Source: Bacillota bacterium
GTDB lineage: Bacteria > Bacillota > Clostridia > Oscillospirales > Ruminococcaceae
Direction: 5' to 3'
Assembly: GCA_023388515.1 (NCBI GenBank)
Contig: JAEWGD010000001.1
Span: 1 to 26,092, forward strand
Length of the DNA stretch: 26,092 nucleotides
Shown here: positions 16,960-23,204 of the stretch, one piece after another
Layout of the letters: every line of letters starts with the position of its first letter
Position numbering within the stretch: position 1 is the stretch's first letter
Made by a program: the position numbers and the translations under genes
Notes under the pieces: generated by a model
Database searches by the model: none
What the model was told of the DNA's origin: nothing
Seen by the model: the letters and a program-made list of their open reading frames with translations, nothing else

Positions 16960-17766
16960 ATGCATAAGCAATTAACAATACTTTTAATAGAAGATGATGC
17001 AAAGGAATGTTCTATATTTGTTAATTATATCGATACCCTTAAAGACATAGTACTTATCGCTGTTACAAACAGCTCATACAAAGGCATTCAATATGTAACA
17101 GAATTCATGCCCGATGCTGTCATATTAGATCTAGAGCTGCACCGTGGCTCCGGTAGCGGATTGCTTTTCCTGAAAGAACTTCGCAGTCTGAATTTAAGTA
17201 AAATTCCATATATATTGGTCACCACAAATAACATAAGCGAAATTACATATAACCAAGCCAGAATCATGGGTGCTGATTTCATTATGCAAAAGCATCAGCA
17301 GGACTATAGTGCCAAAAGTGTTGTAGACTTTCTCATTATAATGAAGGACACAATACAAAATTCAAATAAGTTGAAAAACGTTGCTTTTAGTGATAACCAA
17401 TCTGAAAAATCCGTTGCTCAAATATATATAAGAATAGAAAAGCGTATACAAAGGGAATTTGACCTTGTAGGAATTAGTCCCAAAGTTATCGGTAGAAAAT
17501 ATCTAATAGATGCAATCCAAATAGTTATAAACGGACAACGACATAATATTTGCTCTGAGATTGCAAAAAAATACAATAAATCTTATGCCAGCGTTGAAAG
17601 GGCAATGCAAAATGCAATAAATAAGGCTTGGCGAACAACGAACATTGATGATTTAACTTACCATTACACTGCAAAAATCAGTTCAGATAAGGGTGTGCCT
17701 ACACTTACTGAGTTTGTGTTTTTTTATGCCCAAAAACTGAAAGAATATTTCCCCATAAAAAATTAA
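16960..17766 (+). CDS. Response regulator with Spo0A-type DNA-binding domain
   Basis: This 268-residue regulator starts behind AAGGAG at eight bases. The receiver domain (about 5-130) has the acidic cluster E11-D12-D13, phospho-acceptor D57 (AVILDLEL), T88 in LVTT and the conserved lysine K111. The C-terminal domain (about 155-262) matches the Spo0A effector fold: YLIDAIQIVI, the helix-turn-helix EIAKKYNKSYASVERAMQNA, INKAW and PTLTEFVFFYAQKLK. Spo0A itself is the sporulation master regulator. This protein lies beside an AgrC-like kinase, so it is more likely a paralogue in a dedicated two-component system than Spo0A. The receiver has all residues needed for phosphorylation. Targets are unknown; I saw no clear TGTCGAA-type box in the window. 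Confidence 0.85.
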   Translation: MHKQLTILLIEDDAKECSIFVNYIDTLKDIVLIAVTNSSYKGIQYVTEFMPDAVILDLELHRGSGSGLLFLKELRSLNLSKIPYILVTTNNISEITYNQARIMGADFIMQKHQQDYSAKSVVDFLIIMKDTIQNSNKLKNVAFSDNQSEKSVAQIYIRIEKRIQREFDLVGISPKVIGRKYLIDAIQIVINGQRHNICSEIAKKYNKSYASVERAMQNAINKAWRTTNIDDLTYHYTAKISSDKGVPTLTEFVFFYAQKLKEYFPIKN

Positions 17767-17790
17767 CCGCATCAATCAATGCAGTTAATT
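17761..17790 (-). terminator. Terminator of the 15-codon ORF, minus-strand directed
   Basis: AATTAACCGCAT (17761-17772) pairs with ATGCAGTTAATT (17779-17790) with one G-U pair and a six-base loop. The T-run lies only on the minus-strand side (complement of AAAAAA at 17757-17762); the plus-strand side continues TCAATACAC. It therefore fits termination of the small minus-strand ORF and overlaps the end of the regulator gene. Confidence 0.65.
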
Positions 17791-17798
17791 TCAATACA

Positions 17799-17846
17799 CT
17801 ATGCTTTAAAAAACTTCAGAATATTATTCCATACACATTCCCACAT
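17799..17846 (-). CDS. 15-codon ORF, candidate signal peptide or microprotein
   Basis: On the minus strand GGGAGG lies seven bases before ATG 17846-17844, which opens MWECVWNNILKFFKA and TAG (17801-17799). A hairpin with a minus-only T-run follows within ten bases, so ribosome binding site, frame and terminator are packed as a unit. It sits in the gap between a Spo0A-like regulator and an AgrC-like kinase, on the opposite strand. The peptide has two tryptophans, one cysteine and an amphipathic basic end. It resembles no peptide I can name; AgrD precursors are much longer and need AgrB, which is absent. It could be a leaderless pheromone, a small membrane peptide or a chance ORF. No strong promoter is seen. 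Confidence 0.45.
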   Translation of the reverse strand: MWECVWNNILKFFKA

Positions 17847-17887
17847 ATTTTTACCTCCCTATAGTTTATTACTATAAGGATAATTGT

Positions 17888-17932
17888 TTTGTGGGATTAT
17901 TTGTATTTTTATACGTGTTTATAATTTGTGGG
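17888..17932. promoter_or_regulatory. Direct repeat TTTGTGGG x2 upstream of the kinase gene
   Basis: TTTGTGGG occurs at 17888-17895 and again at 17925-17932, 37 bases apart, between the divergently oriented micro-ORF and kinase gene. Such paired sites can bind a dimeric regulator, but the motif is short and AT-rich surroundings make chance possible. Confidence 0.3.
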
Positions 17933-17947
17933 TTTTTGTAGAAAAGG

Positions 17948-19408
17948 GTGATTAATATATATTTTTCAATTTCAAAATATTTCATAATATTTATTTGCAG
18001 TTCTTATATTTTCATAAAAATTCTAAATATAAAGCATATTAATTCAAAAAAGTGGATATCTATAGCTATTATCTCTTTGCTGGAATCAATGATCGTTGCA
18101 ACTATTAATAATTTAAATCCATTGCTTTTACAAATCGCTATGCTTATTTCCATTACAATATCAAGTATCAAAATGAAAGCCCTTGCAAAACTAAATATAA
18201 AGTTATGCATAACCGCCACAATCATTTCTTATGGTGTAAGTTATTTCATATTCACATTCTCTGTAATAATAATCTCTAGTGTTTATGGTGCTTTCATGTA
18301 TGAAATGACATTAGGTATTTTAGATGCAGTTTTATTGTTTCTACTTCAAGCTGGCATATCTATTTGTTTGTTTCGTGTAAAACGAATCAAAAAGGGTTTT
18401 CCGTTTTTATTTAGCAACAAAACACCCTTTATCGACTTATTTGCAAGCTCATTGATTATACTATTTTATTCAATCATTAGCGGAGTACTTCAGTCAATTT
18501 ATATTGTTGTGCCAATTATTCTAGCAATCGTATTAACTTTCGTTCTTCTTGTTTTAATTTGGAAGAACAAACTTACCAAGCTTTATATTAAACGGCAAAA
18601 AGATAGAGAATTAGAATACTTATATTCGACAATCGAAGAAAATAAAAAGTTCATTGACAAGTTGTTAAATGACAATGAAAAACTTTCTAGGGTTATGCAC
18701 AAAGATAATAAGCTAATTCCAGCTATGAAAAATGTTGTTATACAACTAGCTAATAAAAGCAAAGATAGGGAAAATCAAGTTATAGAACAATTGCAAGAGC
18801 TATTGCATGAACGAACGCAGATCGTTCAAGATTATCAATCTGCTACTAAAAATACAACACTTCAAACTGGCTACTTCTTGATTGACGCAATGAGCGATTA
18901 TATGTCTAAAAAGGCAATGCAAGATAATGTTAACTACACATTGCAAATTGATTCTGACATGAAGTTCATTGCAGATGGCTTTATATCAGATAAAGACTTT
19001 TGTACTATTATGGCTGATTTAATTGAAAACGCTTTAATTGCTGTTAAGCAGACTAACCTTAAAAATATATCTGTGCAGATTACAAAATACTTTGAGCACC
19101 ATGCCATCATCGTAAGTGATAGCGGAAATACATTTAAACCACGCGTTCTGTACTCATTAGGTATAAAAAGAATAACCACCCATTCACAGGAGGGTGGTAG
19201 CGGTATAGGGTTAATGTCTTTATTTGATTTAAAAAATAAATCTAAAGCCAGCTTGATAATCCATGAATATTCTTCTGACAATAAACCTTATACTAAAGAT
19301 ATCATTATCGTTTTTGATAACAAAAATGAGTATCGTATTCTATCCCCACGTTCTAAAACTTTATTAGATGATTGTATTAGAAAAGATATTATTTTTGAAT
19401 CAGTTTAA
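17948..19408 (+). CDS. AgrC-like sensor histidine kinase (GHKL, HATPase_c_5 type)
   Basis: This protein of up to 486 residues has about six membrane helices in its first 205 residues, a coiled linker and a kinase core. The likely phospho-accepting histidine is H251 in SRVMHKDNKLIPAM. The ATP-binding domain has the N box LIENALIA (358-365), D391-S-G and the glycine loop GGSGIGL (416-422). The many-helix sensor without a large outside domain is the AgrC pattern for peptide or hydrophobic ligand sensing. The start is set at GTG 17948, but the ribosome binding site is poor there, so the true start may differ by a few codons. It follows the Spo0A-like regulator by 180 bases on the same strand and is its natural partner. 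Confidence 0.85.
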   Translation: MINIYFSISKYFIIFICSSYIFIKILNIKHINSKKWISIAIISLLESMIVATINNLNPLLLQIAMLISITISSIKMKALAKLNIKLCITATIISYGVSYFIFTFSVIIISSVYGAFMYEMTLGILDAVLLFLLQAGISICLFRVKRIKKGFPFLFSNKTPFIDLFASSLIILFYSIISGVLQSIYIVVPIILAIVLTFVLLVLIWKNKLTKLYIKRQKDRELEYLYSTIEENKKFIDKLLNDNEKLSRVMHKDNKLIPAMKNVVIQLANKSKDRENQVIEQLQELLHERTQIVQDYQSATKNTTLQTGYFLIDAMSDYMSKKAMQDNVNYTLQIDSDMKFIADGFISDKDFCTIMADLIENALIAVKQTNLKNISVQITKYFEHHAIIVSDSGNTFKPRVLYSLGIKRITTHSQEGGSGIGLMSLFDLKNKSKASLIIHEYSSDNKPYTKDIIIVFDNKNEYRILSPRSKTLLDDCIRKDIIFESV

Positions 19409-19514
19409 GTAAATCCCCCTTTATCAAATTATAATAATAAGTTTCCTTTATAATAATTGTGTGTATATTACATAAAACTCATTTTTATATCCTTTGCATA
19501 TTCAACTTTAATAA

Positions 19515-19640
19515 CTAATTCGCTTGCTCAAATCTAACCCCCATCGCCTCCTTCTTCTCCAAAACCATTCTCCGCAGCTTCCGATCAACAGACACCCCGC
19601 TTGCACCCAACCGACGGTTATAATCCTCCCCAATGCATCT
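19515..19640 (-). pseudogene. Relaxase C-terminal fragment (second copy)
   Basis: From 19640 leftward the minus strand reads RCIGEDYNRRLGASGVSVDR, then KLRRMVLEKKEAMGV and ends FEQAN with TAG at 19517-19515. This matches the last residues of the Sel1-tailed relaxase at 9282 (RCIGEDYNQRLGAGRVSVDR, KLRRVIQDKKVAMGV). Nothing of the relaxase precedes the RC; instead the DNA continues into the repeated terminator block. It is a scar of a related element from which nearly all has been deleted. From 19409 to 19514 no gene is seen. Confidence 0.75.
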
Positions 19641-19680
19641 GATTGGATTGCCACTCTTGACAATACTTGAGTGTGAGCAT

Positions 19681-19726
19681 AAAAAACCTCCATCCCGCTT
19701 TTAAAGCGAAATGGAGATTATTTTTT
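19681..19726. terminator. Bidirectional terminator, copy 2, downstream of the HlyD-like gene
   Basis: Almost identical to 11161-11205: CTCCAT and ATGGAG arms with an inner CGCTT/AAGCG stem and T-runs on both strands. Here it lies 45 bases after the adaptor gene stop and is well placed to end the secretion operon on the minus strand. The similarity to copy 1 extends on both sides, to roughly 19646-19755. Confidence 0.8.
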
Positions 19727-19770
19727 AAATGTACTGAGCTTTAGAGCTGAATAAATATCTTAAATTATAA

Positions 19771-21012
19771 CTACTTCTCCTTCAAACTCTCATCAAACCC
19801 CTTAATAATCGGATCAAGAAAATACCGCATAATCGTGCGTTTATCTGTCTTAATCTCAATGCTACCGCTAAGTCCTGAAATCATATCAATGCTGTCGCTG
19901 ACATTTTCAGGTTTGATTTTGACTAGGTAAACGCTTCCCATCTGCTCATTAATGAACGCACTTGGGCTAATGTAGGTAATTGTTCCTGATATTGTTCCAT
20001 ATTTGTTATATGGATATGCTTCAAGTTTTATTGCAGTTTTATCACCAATCTCAATATCAGCGACATCCATGTTTTTGACATAGCAGACCATTTCCATTTC
20101 AACATCTTTGGGAACAATTGTCACAAGTTCCTGTGCTGTCGATACTGTTTCCCCGATGGTATTGACTGCAATTTTATTAATATATCCACTTACAGGAGCA
20201 GTGATATTTTGGTATTCCTTTGAAAGTCTGTATTTTTCTAAGCTACTTTCAATTTCATTAAGCTGATTACTAATTTCAGAAAGCTTTGCGTTAACCTGTG
20301 CACTGTACTGTGTTTTGGTATCAGTTATCTGCAAGTCAGCTTTTTCAACAGCAATCGCATATTGTTGAACCATTAATTCTTGTGACTGAACTTGCCTGCT
20401 TGTTCCATTTGACTTATATTCCTCAAGCTGAATTTGTGCAATCTGGTGATTCAAATCTGCATTGCTTTTGTCTTTTTCAAGACTTTCAAGCGTGTTTTTG
20501 TAGCTTAAATCTGAATCTAAAATTGCTTGAATACTGGACTTTAAATCAACATCATAGACATCAATATTGATTTCTGACAAGTCATTTCCACCCTTTATTT
20601 TCGTGTAAACCTCCTGTTGAGATTCAAGAAGTTTTTTCTGACTATTCAATTGATTTTCATCAATTTCAAGTGCTTGTGTATCCAATTCAATTAGTAAATC
20701 GCCCTTTTCAACATATGCACCCTCTGTAATTTTGATGGATTTTACAGTACCACCTGAATAGGATTTTATTACATTTAAGTTTCCAACAGGCTGTACACTT
20801 CCACTTGATGTTACAACCACGTCAGTTTTAGACATGCACGCCCAAATAACCGCGACAATGAGTAGCGAGAAAATTCCGATAATTATTACTGTTCCACCCC
20901 TATGTGCAGGTCTTTCGATAATCTCAAGCATCGATGGCATAAAGTCGTATTTAAGTTCTTTGTCCTTCTTTTTACTATGCTTTAATATGTATTCGGTAAT
21001 TTTATTATCCAT
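19771..21012 (-). CDS. HlyD-family periplasmic adaptor of type I secretion
   Basis: The start is ATG 21012-21010, with a GGGGTGA site upstream that lies inside the end of the transporter gene; the two genes overlap by eight bases. The 413-residue protein has a cytoplasmic N-terminus (about 40 residues), one membrane helix (VIIIGIFSLLIVAVIWACM), a first half-lipoyl strand (GTVKSIKITEGAYVEKGDLL), a long coiled-coil hairpin (about 115-275) and the second lipoyl half (APVSGYINKIAVNTIGETVS). A beta-barrel and the family end-motif region follow (GLSGSIEIKTDKRTIMRYFL then DPIIKGF). In Gram-negative bacteria HlyD bridges to TolC; in a single-membrane cell it would instead extend through the wall. Operon position after the HlyB-like gene fixes its role. 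Confidence 0.9.
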   Translation of the reverse strand: MDNKITEYILKHSKKKDKELKYDFMPSMLEIIERPAHRGGTVIIIGIFSLLIVAVIWACMSKTDVVVTSSGSVQPVGNLNVIKSYSGGTVKSIKITEGAYVEKGDLLIELDTQALEIDENQLNSQKKLLESQQEVYTKIKGGNDLSEINIDVYDVDLKSSIQAILDSDLSYKNTLESLEKDKSNADLNHQIAQIQLEEYKSNGTSRQVQSQELMVQQYAIAVEKADLQITDTKTQYSAQVNAKLSEISNQLNEIESSLEKYRLSKEYQNITAPVSGYINKIAVNTIGETVSTAQELVTIVPKDVEMEMVCYVKNMDVADIEIGDKTAIKLEAYPYNKYGTISGTITYISPSAFINEQMGSVYLVKIKPENVSDSIDMISGLSGSIEIKTDKRTIMRYFLDPIIKGFDESLKEK

Positions 21013-23134
21013 CAATATCACCCCTTTGCTGTTGATTATAAAGATGATAATATAACCCTTTTTGTGCAATTAAGCTTTTATGAGTGTCATATTCAACAAG
21101 GCTGCCTTTATCAATAACCATAATTTTTTGTGCATCTTTAAGTGTAGATAATCTGTGTGCAATAATCAGAACGGTTCTGCCTTTGCATATTTCTTTGAGA
21201 TTATTTTGAATAATACTCTCAGATTCATAGTCAAGTGCGGAAGTTGCCTCATCAAATATTAGAATTCTTGGGTTTGCAAGGATTGCTCTTGCAATTGCAA
21301 CACGCTGCTTTTGACCACCAGAAAGCCCCATTCCTTTTTCACCAATTATGGTGCTGTATCCGTTTGGCAATTCAAGTATAAAATCATGTGCTCCTGCAAT
21401 TTGGGCAGAGTGGATAATCTGTTCCATCGAGGCGGTTGGGAAATGTATGGAAATATTCTCGGCAATTGTGCCATTGAACATAAAGTTTTCCTGTAAAACT
21501 ACACCAATCTGAGTTCTCAGCATGGCAGGGTTTACAAGAGAAATATCCATGCCATCAACGGAAATCTTACCGCCTTCAGGTATATAAAGTCGCTGAATCA
21601 GCTTTGAAATGGTACTCTTGCCTGAACCGCTTCTGCCGACTACCCCTATGATTGTTCCGGGTTCTATCTCAAAACTCATTCCTTTAATTACTTCTGAACC
21701 TTGTGGATCGTATCTGAACCTCACCTTATCAAACTCTATTTTTCCATTTATCCTAGGCATCGAAGTCTGGTTTGTATTCAAAACCGGCTCAACTGGTGTA
21801 TTAAAAATATCTCCGATACGCTTAACGGAAAGTGATGCTTGCTGATATTCTTGCCATAATTGTACAAGGCGGAGTACTGGTCCGCTCACTCTGCCCGAAA
21901 GCATACGAAATGCCACAAGCTGACCCACTGTAAAATTGCCATCCATAACAGCTTTTGCACCAAAAAATAAAATAAGTAAGTCAAATACTTTTTGAATAAA
22001 CTGTCCTATCGTACCTGCAGTTGCTGATACCATTGATGTTCTGTAGCTTGCCTTGACGTAATCCGACTGCAAATCCCCCCACTTTTTCTCGAACTTTTGC
22101 TCCAGTGAAAAAGACTTCACCGTCTGAACTCCTGTGATAGATTCTACTAAAAACGATTGTGTATTTGCCCCAGCCTCAAACTTTTCATCAAGCCTTTTCT
22201 TAAAAAGAGGTGTAACGATCGCTGAAAGAATAGCATACACAGGGATTGAACATATAACAACCACTGTCAGCATCGGACTATACAAAAACAATACCACGAT
22301 ATATACTATTATAAATACAAAGTCAATCATAGACGATAGTGGTGTTCCTGTAAGAAAGTTTCGTATGCTGTCAAGTTCTCTCACTCTAGCAATCGTTTCA
22401 CCGACTCGCCTTGATTCAAAGTATTTTAACGGCAGTGCAAATAAATGCCTAAACAGCTTGTAGCTAAGCATTACGTCAATTCTATTTGTGGTATGCGTGA
22501 ACACATAGTTTTTGGCAAGGCTGATGATTAAGTCATAAATATACACCACCGCAATTCCGATGGCAAGGACATTTAGCGTGGAAATACTCCTATGTACAAG
22601 CACCTTATCCACCACAACCTGCGTCATTATCGGAGTTAGAATGCCAAGAATTTGCACTGTAAAAACTGCAATCAGTACCTGAATAAATTCTTTTTTAAAC
22701 TTTAAAATAGTTGGGATAAACCATTTGAAACTAAAAGCAGCTTCCCTGTCGAGAATACCTTTTTTGCTAATTAGAACAGCCGTTCCATCCCAGATTTCCT
22801 CAAGTTCCTCACGACTTTTAATTTCTGGCTGTGTTTTATCGGTAAACAAAATCATGAACTTATCTTCCTGTGATTTTGCAACAATAAAAAATTCACCAGT
22901 TTTATCTTTAGCAATAATCGGGGAACGGATATCCTTTAGTTTTTTGATATTCAGCCTGCCTATTTTCGCATGAAGCTTTAAGCTTTTCGCAGATTGTATA
23001 ATTTCAATTTCACTTATTTTCTGATTTTCATCCAGAACAGTAAGATTTTCTGCCTGCTCTTTTGTAATTGGAATCCCCAAAAACTTCATTACTATCATAA
23101 AACAGGCAAGTCCACTGTCTTGCTTTTTATCCAT
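21005..23134 (-). CDS. HlyB-type ABC exporter with inactive C39-like domain
   Basis: The start is ATG 23134-23132, with AAAGGAAG seven bases upstream; the frame extends 20 codons more without a site. The 709-residue protein has an N-terminal C39-like domain (about 1-125), six membrane helices (about 145-425) and an ATPase. ATPase motifs are Walker A GRSGSGKST (500-508), signature LSGGQKQR (604-611), Walker B ILIFDEATSALD (624-635) and H660. In C39 peptidases the start motif is DCG; here it is DSG (6-8), and the usual HFVV histidine is replaced in EFFIVAK (81-87). Both catalytic residues are therefore lost, as in HlyB, where this domain holds the unfolded RTX substrate and does not cleave a leader. 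It exports the RTX protein encoded immediately upstream. Confidence 0.92.
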   Translation of the reverse strand: MDKKQDSGLACFMIVMKFLGIPITKEQAENLTVLDENQKISEIEIIQSAKSLKLHAKIGRLNIKKLKDIRSPIIAKDKTGEFFIVAKSQEDKFMILFTDKTQPEIKSREELEEIWDGTAVLISKKGILDREAAFSFKWFIPTILKFKKEFIQVLIAVFTVQILGILTPIMTQVVVDKVLVHRSISTLNVLAIGIAVVYIYDLIISLAKNYVFTHTTNRIDVMLSYKLFRHLFALPLKYFESRRVGETIARVRELDSIRNFLTGTPLSSMIDFVFIIVYIVVLFLYSPMLTVVVICSIPVYAILSAIVTPLFKKRLDEKFEAGANTQSFLVESITGVQTVKSFSLEQKFEKKWGDLQSDYVKASYRTSMVSATAGTIGQFIQKVFDLLILFFGAKAVMDGNFTVGQLVAFRMLSGRVSGPVLRLVQLWQEYQQASLSVKRIGDIFNTPVEPVLNTNQTSMPRINGKIEFDKVRFRYDPQGSEVIKGMSFEIEPGTIIGVVGRSGSGKSTISKLIQRLYIPEGGKISVDGMDISLVNPAMLRTQIGVVLQENFMFNGTIAENISIHFPTASMEQIIHSAQIAGAHDFILELPNGYSTIIGEKGMGLSGGQKQRVAIARAILANPRILIFDEATSALDYESESIIQNNLKEICKGRTVLIIAHRLSTLKDAQKIMVIDKGSLVEYDTHKSLIAQKGLYYHLYNQQQRGDIDG

Positions 23135-23156
23135 ATTTCGACTTCCTTTATCGCAA

Positions 23157-23190
23157 AAATATGCAGTAACTATTATGCTACTGCATATTT
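23157..23190 (-). terminator. Hairpin between RTX and HlyB-like genes, likely partial terminator
   Basis: AAATATGCAGTA (23157-23168) and its exact complement (23179-23190) flank a ten-base loop. On the minus strand the stem is followed by TTTTTGCG, with the T-run partly inside the stem. It lies between the RTX stop and the exporter start, so it could lower exporter expression relative to its substrate. Confidence 0.55.
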
Positions 23191-23204
23191 CCACTTAATT
23201 AAAA

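Noticed and set aside
17948..19408. Classical agr quorum-sensing locus
   Set aside because: Only the kinase is AgrC-like; there is no AgrB protease, no AgrD-length precursor and the regulator is Spo0A-like, not LytTR.
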